From the NCBI RefSeq assembly GCF_011040385.1, contig NZ_JAAIKB010000027.1:1-42165 (forward strand): DNA of 42,165 bases, read 5' to 3'. This stretch comes from Falsiroseomonas algicola (lineage in GTDB: Bacteria > Pseudomonadota > Alphaproteobacteria > Acetobacterales > Acetobacteraceae). The notes below the pieces were generated by a model, which saw nothing but the letters and a program-made list of their open reading frames with translations, had not been told where the DNA came from and made no database searches. Positions 15,758-25,834 of this stretch are shown here, piece by piece. The translations under genes and the position numbers were made by a program. How positions within the stretch are numbered: the first letter of the stretch is position 1; every line of letters begins with the position of its first letter.

Positions 15758-17106
15758 GCCCGCCGCCCGGCCGGCATGGGGAGCACGGCCCGCGGGTCAG
15801 CCGGTAGCGGGCGCAGCGCTTCCCGCTGCAGGGATAGCGCGCCAAGGCCGAGGCCGACGACGGACCAGAACCATATGCCGCCTTGCGGCCCCTCCAGGTA
15901 GACATCGAAGGTGGCGTTGACGAGGGCGGCGGCGAGATACGCCAGCACCCAGCCATTCAGTCGTTCCATCCCGCCGAAGCCCATGGCGCGCATCCGGCGG
16001 CTGGACCGCACGAGCCCCACGAACAGCGTCGCCGGCACGGCCAGCCACAGCAGCAGCCCCGGGACGCCCGCCCGCGCCAGGAAGGTGACGCTGCCATTGT
16101 GCGGGCTGCGCAGGCTTTCCTCCACGTCCACCTGGAAGCCGTAGAAGGTGGCGAGGTTCAGGCCGAAGCCATGCCCTGTCCAGATGAGGTCGCCGAATAG
16201 CGTGTCCTCCACGATGGCCTGCCACCAGTCGAGCCGCCAGACGATGTTCGACACCAGCTCGGACTGCGCCGCGCTGGCGCCGAAGTTGAAGATGCTGAGA
16301 AAATTCGATGCGATCTGCCCGCCGGATACCTCCCGTCGGTCGCCGCCGAGGCTGACATCCAGCAGCCCGATCGCGAGCAGTGCGGCGATGCCGAGCGAGG
16401 CGAGGCCGAGCCAGCGGCCGCGGCGCGGCGACAGGGCCAGCAACACCGCCATGGCCGCAATGACGGACAGCAACCCGCCCCGGCTGGTGGACCCCACCCA
16501 GAGCAGACAGACCAGCGCGCTACATGCCGTGGCGATATCGATGGCGAGGTCGCCGAGGCTGCGCCGCGGCAGCGTCAACTCCCGCAGCCCGAGGAACTGG
16601 AAGGCGAGCAAGCCGGCCAGGTGCACGCCCAGGTCGCCCGACTTGACGAAGAAGAAGTCGCTCGACCCCGGTTCGAAGATCGTCGGCTGCAGCAACAGCA
16701 CCACCGGCATGACCGCGATCGCGATGTAGGCCGCTCGGCCATAGGCGCGGGCCGCGGCATCCAGCGCCGCCGCCTGCGCCAGGAAAGCGCCGGCCAGGAT
16801 GGCGAAGCCCGCATAGCCGTAGATGGCGGCATCCCGCAGGGCGTCCATGCCCTCGGTCTCCACATAGGGGAGGGTACGCAACATGCACCAGGCGCAGAGC
16901 AGCATGATCGCCCATGTCGTCGGCAGGTGGAGCAGCAGCGCGATGCGGGGGGAGAGTAGGAACATGGCACCGGCGAAGACCAGCACGACCTCGCCCACAT
17001 ACACGGGCGGCAGGCCGAGATGGGCGAAGCCCCGCCCGCCGAGGAGATAGCCGAGCAGCAGAAGGCCGATCGCGGCCAGCCCCGCGCGGTGCGGCAGCGG
17101 GATCAT
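15754..17106 (-). CDS. Wzy/O-antigen-ligase-type membrane protein
   Basis: About 450 residues; ATG 17106 has GAGG 9 bp upstream, and GTG 17115 is an alternative. Roughly 10-12 membrane segments. The large periplasmic loop contains [26 protein letters not shown] and [23 protein letters not shown], the H-N/GxG arrangement of the Wzy_C (PF04932) family. Its role is either polymerisation of flipped repeat units or ligation. A second such protein is encoded at 26879-28279, so the two may divide polymerase and ligase roles. Confidence 0.82.
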   Translation of the reverse strand: MIPLPHRAGLAAIGLLLLGYLLGGRGFAHLGLPPVYVGEVVLVFAGAMFLLSPRIALLLHLPTTWAIMLLCAWCMLRTLPYVETEGMDALRDAAIYGYAGFAILAGAFLAQAAALDAAARAYGRAAYIAIAVMPVVLLLQPTIFEPGSSDFFFVKSGDLGVHLAGLLAFQFLGLRELTLPRRSLGDLAIDIATACSALVCLLWVGSTSRGGLLSVIAAMAVLLALSPRRGRWLGLASLGIAALLAIGLLDVSLGGDRREVSGGQIASNFLSIFNFGASAAQSELVSNIVWRLDWWQAIVEDTLFGDLIWTGHGFGLNLATFYGFQVDVEESLRSPHNGSVTFLARAGVPGLLLWLAVPATLFVGLVRSSRRMRAMGFGGMERLNGWVLAYLAAALVNATFDVYLEGPQGGIWFWSVVGLGLGALSLQREALRPLPADPRAVLPMPAGRRA

Positions 17107-17116
17107 GCCCTGCACC

Positions 17117-17899
17117 TCACGCCCCGACCGAGAGGAAACGCAGTTCCTCTCCCCGCAGGAAAACGGCGCTGAGCATGCCGCTCATGTAGGCGCCGGTATC
17201 CACCGCGATCCGCCAGGGGTGGCGTTCCGGCGCGCCGACGACGGTGTGGCCATGCACGATGATCCGCTCATGCGGGCCGGGGTGGGAGAGGAAGGGTTCG
17301 CGGATGCCGAGCAGGTCTTCCGCCACCTGGTCCTGCATCCGGCGACGCGGACGGATGCCCGCATGGACGAAGGCGTAGTCGCCCGAGGCCGCCGTCATCG
17401 CCAAGCTGCGCAGGAAGGCCAAGTGGTGGGGGGGCAGCGCCGCTACCAGCGCATCCCGCAGCGCGCTGAGCCGGCGTGGGTCGGTCGCGCCGACCGAGGC
17501 GCGGATGCCATAGCTCGCCAGCGTCAGCGCGCCGCCAACCTCCAGCCACCAGCCATGGGCCACCGGGTCCTCGATGAAGTCGACCATCAGCTGGTCGTGG
17601 TTGCCGCGCAGGCAGATCCGTTCGCAGCCGGCGAAGGCGTCGCCGCTCAGGAACTCGATCACCTCCCGGCTGTGCGGCCCTCGATCCACATAATCGCCGA
17701 GCAGGATGACCTGGCATCTCAGCCCGGCGGCATGCGTGACCCTGTCGGCGGCAATCTCCGCCTCCAATCGCCGCAACAAAGTCGCTTCGCCATGCACGTC
17801 GCCGATGGCATAGAGCGCGACGCCCTCCGCCGCCCGGGCAGGAAGCGCCGTGGCAGGGTCGTCGCCCCGGAAGACGTTGCGAAGCAGCCGTCCGAACAA
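17117..17899 (-). CDS. Metallophosphoesterase (serine/threonine-phosphatase type)
   Basis: 260 residues from TTG 17899 with a G-rich site ~11 bp upstream. All metal motifs are present: GDVHG (33-37), GDYVDRG (68-74), RGNHD (98-102), FVHAG (177-181) and HGHT (216-219). This is the PPP-type/ApaH-like fold. Proteins of this class in polysaccharide loci may dephosphorylate proteins or nucleotides; the nearest logical partner is the Wzc-like autokinase at 23558, although those are more often served by low-molecular-weight or PHP phosphatases. First gene of the minus-strand EPS operon, 10 bp before wzy. Confidence 0.88.
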   Translation of the reverse strand: MFGRLLRNVFRGDDPATALPARAAEGVALYAIGDVHGEATLLRRLEAEIAADRVTHAAGLRCQVILLGDYVDRGPHSREVIEFLSGDAFAGCERICLRGNHDQLMVDFIEDPVAHGWWLEVGGALTLASYGIRASVGATDPRRLSALRDALVAALPPHHLAFLRSLAMTAASGDYAFVHAGIRPRRRMQDQVAEDLLGIREPFLSHPGPHERIIVHGHTVVGAPERHPWRIAVDTGAYMSGMLSAVFLRGEELRFLSVGA

Positions 17900-18082
17900 C
17901 GACAGCGATACCCCCGATTGTGCCAGACAAGAGCTACAGCTAATCTAAACCTGCGGGCGAAGAAAGCCCTGGCATTGCGCGCGGCCGGCTGCGGGCGCCG
18001 TGTCTGGTCGCCCTTGACGCATCACAGCCAGGGATCCTTGCCCCGCTTGGCCCAGGAACAGCAGATCCCGTCGGCCCGATCT
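17900..18082. promoter_or_regulatory. Divergent intergenic region, phosphatase / UDP-glucuronate decarboxylase
   Basis: About 180 bp between divergent EPS operons, so promoters for both must lie here. I see no strong consensus. An open frame continues through it in phase with the downstream gene but has no domain character. Confidence 0.4.
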
Positions 18083-19081
18083 GTGGCTAAGCGGCCAGGC
18101 CGGATCCTCGTGACCGGCGGCGCCGGCTTCCTTGGCAGCCATGTGTGCGAGGCCTTGCTGCGGAACGGCGAGGAGGTTGTCTGCCTGGACGACTTCAGCA
18201 CCGGCACGCGAGCGAACCTGGCGCATCTGGAAGGGCATCGGGGCTTCCGGCTGCTGCAGGGCGACGTCGCCGCGCCGGTCACGGCGGAGGTTGAGGCAGC
18301 GCAGGTGGACGCGATCTACAACCTCGCCTGCCCTGCCTCTCCGGCGCAGTATCAGGCCGACCCGATCCGAACCCTCAAGACATGCGTGTTCGGCGCCGCG
18401 ACCATGCTCGAGTTCGCGCGCTCCCGCGGCGCGGCGATCCTCCAGGCCTCGACCAGCGAAGTCTATGGGGACCCGCAGGTCCACCCGCAGCCCGAGCATT
18501 ACGTCGGCCACGTCAACCCGATCGGCCCGCGCGCCTGCTACGACGAAGGCAAGCGATGCGCGGAGACGCTGTTCTTCGACTACCGCCGCCAGCATGGTCT
18601 CTCGGTGAAAGTCGCGCGCATCTTCAACTGCTATGGACCGCGCTTGCGGCCGGGCGACGGGCGTGTGGTGTCCACCTTCATCGTCCAGGCGCTGCTGGGC
18701 CAGCCGATCACCATCCATGGCGATGGCCGCCAGACCCGGTCCTTCTGCTACGTCTCCGACCTCGTCACGGGCCTGCTGGCCCTGATGCGCACGCCAGATG
18801 CCGTGACCGGGCCGATGAACCTCGGCAATCCCGCCGAGATACCGGTGGCGGAACTGGCAGAGATGGTGGTGCGCCTGACCGGATCGCGGTCGCGGCCTGT
18901 CTTCCTCAAGGCCGCTGTGGATGATCCGCGGCAGCGCCGGCCCGACATCACCCAGGCCCGCCAGGTCCTGGGCTGGGCGCCGTCCGTCCCGCTGGAGGAA
19001 GGGCTGCTCCGCACCATCGCCTATTTCGACCGCGTGCTGGCAGGCGGGGAGGGGGCGGCCGCCGGCCGCGCGATGGCATGA
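18083..19081 (+). CDS. UDP-glucuronate decarboxylase-like NAD-dependent epimerase
   Basis: 332 residues from GTG 18083, a choice based on the family N-terminus ([19 protein letters not shown]) and usual length of 315-345. NAD loop TGGAGFLG (11-18), LDDFSTG, the signature [11 protein letters not shown] (82-91), catalytic Ser/Tyr/Lys in STSEVYGD and CYDEGKR (Tyr153, Lys157), RIFNCYGPR, and [22 protein letters not shown] and SEVYGDP are characteristic of UXS, which converts UDP-glucuronate to UDP-xylose. It supplies a pentose precursor to the polysaccharide. A dTDP-glucose dehydratase-like role is less likely. Confidence 0.88.
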   Translation: MAKRPGRILVTGGAGFLGSHVCEALLRNGEEVVCLDDFSTGTRANLAHLEGHRGFRLLQGDVAAPVTAEVEAAQVDAIYNLACPASPAQYQADPIRTLKTCVFGAATMLEFARSRGAAILQASTSEVYGDPQVHPQPEHYVGHVNPIGPRACYDEGKRCAETLFFDYRRQHGLSVKVARIFNCYGPRLRPGDGRVVSTFIVQALLGQPITIHGDGRQTRSFCYVSDLVTGLLALMRTPDAVTGPMNLGNPAEIPVAELAEMVVRLTGSRSRPVFLKAAVDDPRQRRPDITQARQVLGWAPSVPLEEGLLRTIAYFDRVLAGGEGAAAGRAMA

Positions 19082-19132
19082 TCGCGCTTCGTGCGAAGTC
19101 GCCTCTCGGCCGGCGGGTTGAGATTGGCAGGG

Positions 19133-19156
19133 GCGCAACGAACGTGTAGGTTGCGC
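19133..19156. repeat. Inverted repeat upstream of the beta-barrel gene
   Basis: GCGCAAC (19133-19139) and GTTGCGC (19150-19156), perfect 7-bp arms, 10-nt spacer. It lies in the 163-bp gap before the outer-membrane protein gene, so it could be an operator or a 5'-UTR hairpin. Confidence 0.4.
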
Positions 19157-19244
19157 GATGGCTCGGTCGGGCGCTTCTGGTTGCACGCCCGTCAGCCTTC
19201 CACTGCCGCCAGCTCCCCCGGGGCTCAATCGGGAACGCCCGCGC

Positions 19245-20585
19245 ATGCTGCAACGACTGGTCCTGCCGTTGGGCGTCCTCGCCTTCATGGCGCCCGCCCT
19301 GACCGCCCCAGGCGGCGCCCTGGCCCAGGGCATCGACTCCAGGCTGCCGACCGACAAGGCCGAGGATCCGCGCCGCCAGGGGAACAGCGCGCGGGTGACG
19401 CAGGAACGCTCTCCGGAGAATGACCGCACGGGCGAGAACGACGCCCACCGCGTGGCGCCGGCCTACATCGCGCCTGGCGTCCGCGTGGGCAACTTCATCA
19501 TCAACCCCTTCGTGGAAGCGGAGGGGCGCTACAACTCCAACATCTTCGCCCAGCCCGCCGCGCGGTCCGACTTCATCACGCGCGTGACGGCCGCCGGGGC
19601 GGCGCGTAGCGACCTGCCGGTGCATGCCGTCAACGCATCCGCCCGCATCGATAGCTACACCTATTCCCGCTACTCCAGCGAAGACCGGGTGGATGGTGAG
19701 GTGACGGCCAATGGCCGGCTCGACATCAGCCGCGATGCCTGGATCTATGGCGGAGCCGCCTATTTCAGCACGCATGAAGATCGCGGCAGCCCGGATGACC
19801 GGCGCGGCAGGGAACCGACGCGCGCATCCGGCTATGTGGCGGAATCCGGCAGCGTCGCGCGCTTCGGCGCCATCTCGCTGGGCGCCGACATCCAGGCGAC
19901 GCGCCGCGAATTCGACGATGTCTCGACCAGCACCGGAACCCCCATCCGGAACAGCCTGCGCGACCGTTGGGAATTCGTCGGCGCCGCCCGCGCGGCCTAT
20001 GAATTCTTCCCCGGCTACGCCGCCGTCGCGCGCGTGGAAGGCAATATCCGCAACTACGATTCGAGCGTGGACACGCTCGGCTTCAACCGGGACAGCCGCG
20101 GCTTCCGGACCGAGGCGGGCATCGGCGTCGACCTGACGCAGCTGATCCGCGCGGATTTCCTGGTGGGTTACCTGCAGCAGGATTACGAGGATAACCGCCT
20201 GCGCGATGCCAGCGGCTTCTCCACCCGCGGCGTCCTGAACTGGACGCCGTCGCGCCTCACGGTCGTGGCGGCATCGCTCGACCGCACGGTGGTGGAGACG
20301 GTCACCAATGCGTCCAGCGTCGTCCGCACCGCCGGCAGCGTGGTGGTGCGCCACGAGCTGGCGCGGAACACGGTGCTGACAGGTTCGGCTTATGCCGCCT
20401 ATGACGAGTTCAGCGGCCTGCCGCGCGAGGATACGACCGTCGGCACGCTGGCGCGCATCACCTACGCGCTGACGCCCAACCTCTACGTCACCTCCAGCGC
20501 CGGCTATCGCCGCCGCACCTCCACCGCGCCCGACAACGGCTTCAACGAAAGCATCATCGCGCTCAGGATCGGCGCGCGGCTCTGA
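19245..20585 (+). CDS. Outer-membrane beta-barrel protein of the EPS locus
   Basis: 446 residues from ATG 19245, chosen because a clear signal peptide follows (MLQRLVLPLGVLAFMAP, cut near ALAQG). After a polar ~60-residue linker, the rest alternates short amphipathic strands and turns ending with aromatic or charged residues (INPFVEAEGRYNSNIF, FVGAARAAYEFFPGYAAVARVEG, LYVTSSAGYRRRTS, terminal IIALRIGARL). This fits the outer-membrane beta-barrel family (BBP2-like) often encoded with EPS genes. Probable role: secretion or anchoring of the polysaccharide. The open frame extends upstream to 19158, but those residues lack signal character. Confidence 0.8.
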   Translation: MLQRLVLPLGVLAFMAPALTAPGGALAQGIDSRLPTDKAEDPRRQGNSARVTQERSPENDRTGENDAHRVAPAYIAPGVRVGNFIINPFVEAEGRYNSNIFAQPAARSDFITRVTAAGAARSDLPVHAVNASARIDSYTYSRYSSEDRVDGEVTANGRLDISRDAWIYGGAAYFSTHEDRGSPDDRRGREPTRASGYVAESGSVARFGAISLGADIQATRREFDDVSTSTGTPIRNSLRDRWEFVGAARAAYEFFPGYAAVARVEGNIRNYDSSVDTLGFNRDSRGFRTEAGIGVDLTQLIRADFLVGYLQQDYEDNRLRDASGFSTRGVLNWTPSRLTVVAASLDRTVVETVTNASSVVRTAGSVVVRHELARNTVLTGSAYAAYDEFSGLPREDTTVGTLARITYALTPNLYVTSSAGYRRRTSTAPDNGFNESIIALRIGARL

Positions 20586-20697
20586 AGCGCTTTCCGATCG
20601 AGCCGAAGCAGCTTGATCGGATTTCGTGCTTCAGAAACGATAACTTCCAGAGCACGAGATCCGTCCGGCTGGACGGATTGCGCTCCAACCCTCGGCC
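20586..20697. terminator. Shared hairpin between convergent EPS operons
   Basis: ATCCGTCC-GGCT-GGACGGAT at 20659-20678 is a perfect 8-bp stem with a 4-nt loop, between the convergent beta-barrel and GT9 genes. An upstream weaker pair CCGATC/GATCGG also occurs. No T-tract in either direction, so the terminator call is tentative. Confidence 0.55.
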
Positions 20698-21882
20698 TCA
20701 GCGCGCCGCTGCGTCGTCCGCACACAGCGACGCGACGGCGGCTGCCACCGCCTGCACCGGAATGGCATCGACGCAGGGCGCCGGTTCCGCGGGGCCGGGC
20801 CGGAAGCGGCATTCCCACTGGCAGCCGAAGCACGGCATCGGCCGCACGGCGACCAGCGGCTGGCGCGGCGTGAACAGCGCGGAGTCCGCATAGCCCAGGA
20901 AGCGTTCGGTCGGGAAACCGCCGCCCGCGACGCAGACCGATGGCACGCCCAGCAGGGCCGCGAAATGGATCGCGGCGCTGTCATTCGCGACCACCAACCG
21001 TGCACCGCCGATCACTGCGGACAGCAGGCGCAGGTCGCGGCCGACAAGGTCCAGCACCGGCACCGTCGCGTGGCGCAGCACCGCATCCGCCACCGCGCGC
21101 TCCGCCGGCCCCCCGCACAGCACGGGCGCGATCCCGAAGCCCTCCAGCAGCAAGGTGGCAATCGCCGCAACCCGGTCAGGCGGCCAGCGCCGCAGCTCGG
21201 ACCTCGCGCCAGGCGCCAGCACGGCATAGCGCGGCGGCAGGCCCAGCCCTTCCAGCGGCGCGGCCGGCACGGCGGGTGCGGCCTCCCGCTGCGCCGGCAC
21301 GCCGATCAGCGGCAGCAGAGCCTCGTTCCGGCGCAGCTCGGTCTTCTCCGCCGTGCGATGGAGTTCGGTGTGCGCGCGTCCGCCCAGCCAGCGTTCCAGC
21401 GCCGTTGCATTGGCCGTGTCGCCCACCCAGCCGACGCGGCGCGGGGCAGCGCTGGCGCGCATGATGGCATCGCCGGTCAGCAATTCGCGTGACCAGGTCG
21501 GCTGGATCGCGACCGTGGGCGCCAGCCGCCGGATGCGGGATAGCAGCCGCGCGCGGTAGAGGGGCTTCGCCACGAAGCGATGGCGATGCACCCCGATGAC
21601 CTCATCCGCCAGGTCCGGGATATCCGCCACCCAATCCGCAAAATCGGCATTGGCGACGACGACGATTCGCCAGCCTCGCTGCTTGAAACTGCGGGCGATG
21701 CGCGTGGCGGCCGGCAGGCCCAGCAGGAAATCCCCGATCCGGTCGAGCCTGACGATCAGCAGCACCGGAACGCCCCCGGGGCCCGGGCGCGCGCCTGCGC
21801 CCGGCAGCGGGTTGCGCAGCAGCGGATCGCACAGCCAGGCACCGAGGCCGAGGACCGCGCGGGCCAGGCGGCGCGCGCGCAT
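20698..21882 (-). CDS. Glycosyltransferase family 9 (heptosyltransferase-like)
   Basis: 394 residues, ATG 21882 sharing its A with the preceding TGA (TGATG). GT9 traits: VLLIVRLDRIGDFLLGLPAATRIARSF near the N-terminus, IQPTWSRELLTGD, YAVLAPGARSELRRWPPDRVAAIATLL, CGGPAERAVAD, and LVVANDSAAIHFAALLGVPSVCVAGGG. The C-terminus is rich in Cys (PCFGCQWECRF), as in many GT9 enzymes of this group. It transfers a sugar from an NDP donor, of unknown identity, to the EPS repeat unit at the cytoplasmic face. Confidence 0.87.
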   Translation of the reverse strand: MRARRLARAVLGLGAWLCDPLLRNPLPGAGARPGPGGVPVLLIVRLDRIGDFLLGLPAATRIARSFKQRGWRIVVVANADFADWVADIPDLADEVIGVHRHRFVAKPLYRARLLSRIRRLAPTVAIQPTWSRELLTGDAIMRASAAPRRVGWVGDTANATALERWLGGRAHTELHRTAEKTELRRNEALLPLIGVPAQREAAPAVPAAPLEGLGLPPRYAVLAPGARSELRRWPPDRVAAIATLLLEGFGIAPVLCGGPAERAVADAVLRHATVPVLDLVGRDLRLLSAVIGGARLVVANDSAAIHFAALLGVPSVCVAGGGFPTERFLGYADSALFTPRQPLVAVRPMPCFGCQWECRFRPGPAEPAPCVDAIPVQAVAAAVASLCADDAAAR

Positions 21883-22859
21883 CAGCGTCGGGCCGGATAG
21901 GGTAGCACCAGGTGCCGCGGGCCGCCGACCATCTCCGCCCACGCACCCAGTGACTTGGCCAGTCGCGCGCGCAGCGTCACGCCCCGTGCCGCAGGCAGCA
22001 GGGCGGCGAGGGGCCGCAATGCCACCAGGGCCGGCAGGGTGAGCAGGATCGCCGCCGTCTCCCGGCACAGGGCCCGCTTGCCGCGCAGCCGCGCCAGCCT
22101 GACCCGCAACCGGCCCTCCCGCGCCTGCTGCTCCATCAGCCAGGCCGGCGTCAGCCGTTCCGGGTGCAGCGGGTGGGTGACGCGCAGACGCGCGGACCGG
22201 ACCACGCGCAGCCCCGCCCGGGCGTAGATCTCGCAGAGGTCGGTATCCTCCCCCCCCACCGCTGCCTGCCCGGCCGGTCCCTCCGCGCCATGGCCGAGCG
22301 CTGCCCGCGACCGCTCCGGCGCCAGGTAGAGGCTGAGACTCGGGTGCCGCCGCACGGCCAGGCAGGCCCCGATGGGGTAGCGCGGGTAGAGGCAGTCCTC
22401 GATCGCGGCCGATAGCGGGATCACCGGAAGGGCCGACAGGAACCGACGCGGGAACCAGGGTGGCAGCCCCGCCAGGCTCGTCGCCTCCACCGAACCGCCG
22501 ACGACGCCGATGGCGGGATCGGCGAAGAGGTCGTCGATGCCGTCGAGCAACCCCGGCGCCACGCCGACATCGTCATCGAGGAACAGCAGGATTTCCGCCG
22601 GACTGGCCGCGATGGCGCAGGTCCGCGCGTGGTAGAGGCCGGGCCGGTCCTCGGCCAGCGCAACGAGCAGCGGCTCCCGCGCTGCCTGGTCGGCGAGCCA
22701 GGCGCCGGTGCCATCGCAGGATCCATTGTCCACCACCAGGACCCGCGTGCCAGGGCGCCGGTGCGCGATGGTCACCAGCGCGGGCAGCAGCGTGCGGAGG
22801 CGATGCAGCCGGTCGCGCGTGCAGACCGCGATGTCGATGCGCGCGCGATCAGCGGCCAC
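21882..22859 (-). CDS. Glycosyltransferase family 2
   Basis: 325 residues from GTG 22859. IDIAVCTRDRLHRLRTLLPAL, VLVVDNGSCDGT, ARTCAIAASPAEILLFLDDDVGVAPGLL (the DDD metal motif), AVGGEDTDLCEIYARAG (acceptor-side ED) and VTHPLHPERLT. All belong to the GT-A fold of GT2. Its start overlaps the preceding gene by 11 bp. A C-terminal hydrophobic/basic segment suggests peripheral membrane binding. Donor unknown. Confidence 0.88.
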   Translation of the reverse strand: MAADRARIDIAVCTRDRLHRLRTLLPALVTIAHRRPGTRVLVVDNGSCDGTGAWLADQAAREPLLVALAEDRPGLYHARTCAIAASPAEILLFLDDDVGVAPGLLDGIDDLFADPAIGVVGGSVEATSLAGLPPWFPRRFLSALPVIPLSAAIEDCLYPRYPIGACLAVRRHPSLSLYLAPERSRAALGHGAEGPAGQAAVGGEDTDLCEIYARAGLRVVRSARLRVTHPLHPERLTPAWLMEQQAREGRLRVRLARLRGKRALCRETAAILLTLPALVALRPLAALLPAARGVTLRARLAKSLGAWAEMVGGPRHLVLPYPARR

Positions 22860-23580
22860 GGTCCGGCCGCCATGCCTCCTGCGGCGCCACGCCGTCCAGC
22901 GCCGCGTGCAGGAATGCCCCGGCCGCCGGATCGGCGGCGATCGCCCGGATGATACCCGGTTCCGTCACCCAGGCGCGCCGCAGCAGGTGCTTCAGGAGTT
23001 CGGTCGTCTCGTCATCCAGCAGGGCTTGCAGCCGCAGGCCGAGGCGGATGCGCGGTTCGGTCAGCGCCGGCACGAAGCCGCCGGTGAGGAGCGACAGGCG
23101 CAGCGCCGCCACCGCCCCCGCCAGATCCCCGCGATGTTCGCGCAGCAGTGCCAGCCGGTTCCAGCTGCTGGGCTGGACCGGCGCCAGGGTCAGCGCCGAT
23201 TGCTCCGCAGCCTCCGCTGCCGCGAGCAGGGCGTCCTGCTCCGGGCCTTCGGCCAGCAGCGCGCGCTGCAGCAGCAGCAGGCCCCGCTCCGCCTCCCGCT
23301 CTCCTTCCGGCACCCAGGCGGCGGCGCGCGCCAGCGCCTCCGTCGCCGCGGCCAGCGCTGGCGCATCCGGCACGGCGCCGGCATGAACGGCCCGCACCGC
23401 GTCGCGGGCTTGCAACGCAGCGACAGACGCCATCAGGCGCGGCAAGGCCAGGGCCAGGGTGGCGGAAGCCGCGGCCATGACCAGTAGCGCGGCGACCCGT
23501 TGGGACGCGGTCGCCGGTCGCGGCGCGGAAGCGGCCACGTGCCGCGGCGCGGTCGCGCTAGCGTCCGTAGTATTCGGCAT
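22849..23580 (-). CDS. Membrane-anchored protein with TPR-like helices, function unknown
   Basis: 243 residues from ATG 23580, which lies inside the last codons of the Wzc-like gene (about 20 bp overlap), so expression is coupled to it. One N-terminal membrane segment (RVAALLVMAAASATLALAL), then Ala/Leu/Glu-rich amphipathic helices including LTLAPVQPSSWNRLALLREHRGDLAGAVAALRLSL, a TPR-like pair. I do not recognise the family by name. The coupling to the chain-length/autokinase gene suggests a scaffold for the EPS machinery. Confidence 0.6.
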   Translation of the reverse strand: MPNTTDASATAPRHVAASAPRPATASQRVAALLVMAAASATLALALPRLMASVAALQARDAVRAVHAGAVPDAPALAAATEALARAAAWVPEGEREAERGLLLLQRALLAEGPEQDALLAAAEAAEQSALTLAPVQPSSWNRLALLREHRGDLAGAVAALRLSLLTGGFVPALTEPRIRLGLRLQALLDDETTELLKHLLRRAWVTEPGIIRAIAADPAAGAFLHAALDGVAPQEAWRPDRGR

Positions 23581-25834
23581 AGCGCCCGTAATACTGCCCG
23601 TAATCGCCATAGCCGTAGCGGGCATGGCGGCGGCGGTCGATCTGCGCCAGGACGATGCCGGCGGGCGGCGTGCCGTCCGCGCGCAGCATCTTCACGCTGG
23701 TACGGACGGCATCGCGCGACGTCGCGTTCCACTTCACAAGGAACACGACCTCATCCACCAGCGGTGCCAGCACCCGCACGTCCGAGACGGCGAGCACCGG
23801 TGGCGTGTCGACGATGATGCGGGTGTAGCGCGCCGCCAGGGCCGGCTTCAGGGCGGCGAAGCGCGCCGCCTGGAACACGGTCGTGACGTCCGCACGGCGG
23901 CCGGCCGGCATGAAGTCCAGCTTCGCCTCCGTCGTGGTGCGGGCCGCGGCATCCAGCGTCGCCTCGCCCGCCAGCAGGTCGACGAGGCCGGTCTCGTTCG
24001 GCACGCCGAAGACGTCATGCAGCCGGGGGCGACAGGTATCAGCATCGATCAGCAGCACGCGTTCACCGGCGCGGGCGAAGGTCAGCGCCAGCGCGGCGGA
24101 GGTGAAGCTCTTGCCTTCCCCGGGTTCGGAAGAGGTGATGAGGATGAAGCGTGACTGGCCCGGCTCCCCGTCTCCGCCGAGGGCCGTGCACAGGCCGCGC
24201 AGGGCGTCGGAGAGGGCGGACCGCGGCTGCTCCGTCACGATCCTCACCACGTCCGGGCTGCGGCCCTGCAGCCGGGGGAGGATGGCGAGTACCGGGAGGT
24301 CCGTGACCTCCTCCGCCTCGTCTGCCGACCGCACGGCGTTGTCGAGCTTGTCGAGCAGGAAGACGAGGGCGATGGCGAAGCCGCTGGCCAGCAGGAAGGC
24401 CGCGGCATAGATCCGCATCGCCCGCGGGGCGGAAGGGGAGAGCGGAATGGTCGCGGCGGAGACCACGCGCGCATTGGGCAGCGCCATCTGCTGCTGCTCC
24501 CCCTCCCGCCGGAAGCGCGTCAGGAAGGTTTCGTAGAGCGCGCGGCTGGTCTCGGCGTGGCGCTCCAGCTCCCGCAGACGCACCGTGACCTCACCGGCAG
24601 AGTCCGTCCGGTCGCGCAGCGATTGCAGTTCCCGCTCCAGCGAGGCGACGCCGCTCGCCATCGCCTCCACCTCATTGGCGATGGACGTCACGATGCGGTC
24701 GGTTTCCGACCCCAGGCCCCGCCGCAGCTCGGCGAGTTCCGCGCGCAGGCCGATGGTGCGCGGGTGGCGTTCGCCGTAGACCTGGAGCGCCTCGGTCAAT
24801 TCGCGCGCCTTGATCGTCTCCTGCTCCCGCAGCCGTTGCACCACGGGCGATTGCAGGACGTCGGTGGAGGTCCCGACTCCACTCCCGCGGTTCAGCGAAC
24901 GGACCTGCGCGAGGCGCGCCTGGCGCTGCGCCAGGTCTGCGCGCGCGATGACGAGGCGAGAGTTCAGCTCCGACAGCTGCTGGTCGTTCACCGTCGCCTG
25001 CCGGCCGCCGGTGGCGCGCAGCCCGTTCTCGGACCGGAAGCGCTCCACCGCGCCCTCGGCGGTCGCGACATCCTGGCGCAGCCCCTCCAGCCGCGCGCCG
25101 AGCCAGTCCGTCAGGCGGCGCGCATCCTCGAAGCTGACCTCGAGGCGTTCGCGCACATAGGCGGCGGCGAAGGCATTGGCGATGCGGGCCGCCTTTTCCG
25201 GGTTCTGGGAAACGAATTGGATGGTGAGCACGAAGGACCGGCGGTCTGACGTGACGCGCAGGCGGGAAAGCACGCCGTTCAGGATGGCGGCGCTGCGGAC
25301 CGCCTCCGCCCCGGCGGGGCTGATGGCGTCCTCCTCCGTCCGCCCGGGGGGGGGCGGGCGGGGTAGCCAGGACAGCGGGTTCAGCGAGCGCAGCAGGCCC
25401 GGCAGCGCGGCGGGGCGGCGCAGTTCCGGGTTGAACTCCGGATCGGTGTCCAGCCGCAGTTCCGCCACCACCCGCGCGGCCAGGCCGCGGGAGGAAGCGA
25501 CGCGGACCTCCGTCGCCATGACGCTGTCATTGAGGTTCTGCGGCGGTCCTGCGCGGTCGCGCAGCACGTCGTTCGTGCCGGCGGCCTGCACGACGATCTG
25601 TGCCTCCGCGGTGAAGAGCGGCGTGGTCTGCTGGACGTAGAGCACCGCGGGCAGCATGCCGAGCACGAGGCAGGCGATGATGATGTATTTGCTGCGAAGC
25701 AGCAGGCGCAGCATCCAGCGGGCCGTCTGCCGCAGCTGTGCGGCACGTCCCGGCGTGGCAACGGGCGTGGGGGCGATCCCGCCGAACAACGATTGCTGTG
25801 TGACGAGGGACAAGGATCCGGCCCATGGAGACAT
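23558..25834 (-). CDS. Wzc/GumC-like polysaccharide co-polymerase with tyrosine autokinase
   Basis: 758 residues, ATG 25834 (no good ribosome-binding site, start less sure). Order: cytoplasmic N-terminus, membrane segment LLLRSKYIIIACLVLGMLPAV (~45-65), periplasmic Wzz domain, long coiled coil (~230-430), G-rich/GNVR region, second membrane segment RIYAAAFLLASGFAIALVFLLDKL, then the BY-kinase with Walker A SSEPGEGKSFTS (Lys575), Walker A' LLIDADTCRPRLHD and Walker B IIVDTPPVLAVSD. The final 20 residues contain eight tyrosines, the autophosphorylation cluster. It sets chain length and couples Wzy polymerisation to export. First gene of a minus-strand operon of four. Confidence 0.9.
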   Translation of the reverse strand: MSPWAGSLSLVTQQSLFGGIAPTPVATPGRAAQLRQTARWMLRLLLRSKYIIIACLVLGMLPAVLYVQQTTPLFTAEAQIVVQAAGTNDVLRDRAGPPQNLNDSVMATEVRVASSRGLAARVVAELRLDTDPEFNPELRRPAALPGLLRSLNPLSWLPRPPPPGRTEEDAISPAGAEAVRSAAILNGVLSRLRVTSDRRSFVLTIQFVSQNPEKAARIANAFAAAYVRERLEVSFEDARRLTDWLGARLEGLRQDVATAEGAVERFRSENGLRATGGRQATVNDQQLSELNSRLVIARADLAQRQARLAQVRSLNRGSGVGTSTDVLQSPVVQRLREQETIKARELTEALQVYGERHPRTIGLRAELAELRRGLGSETDRIVTSIANEVEAMASGVASLERELQSLRDRTDSAGEVTVRLRELERHAETSRALYETFLTRFRREGEQQQMALPNARVVSAATIPLSPSAPRAMRIYAAAFLLASGFAIALVFLLDKLDNAVRSADEAEEVTDLPVLAILPRLQGRSPDVVRIVTEQPRSALSDALRGLCTALGGDGEPGQSRFILITSSEPGEGKSFTSAALALTFARAGERVLLIDADTCRPRLHDVFGVPNETGLVDLLAGEATLDAAARTTTEAKLDFMPAGRRADVTTVFQAARFAALKPALAARYTRIIVDTPPVLAVSDVRVLAPLVDEVVFLVKWNATSRDAVRTSVKMLRADGTPPAGIVLAQIDRRRHARYGYGDYGQYYGRYAEYYGR

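Noticed and set aside
17105-18082. N-terminal extension of the UDP-glucuronate decarboxylase frame
   Set aside because: Runs antisense through the metallophosphatase gene; the family N-terminus begins at about 18083.
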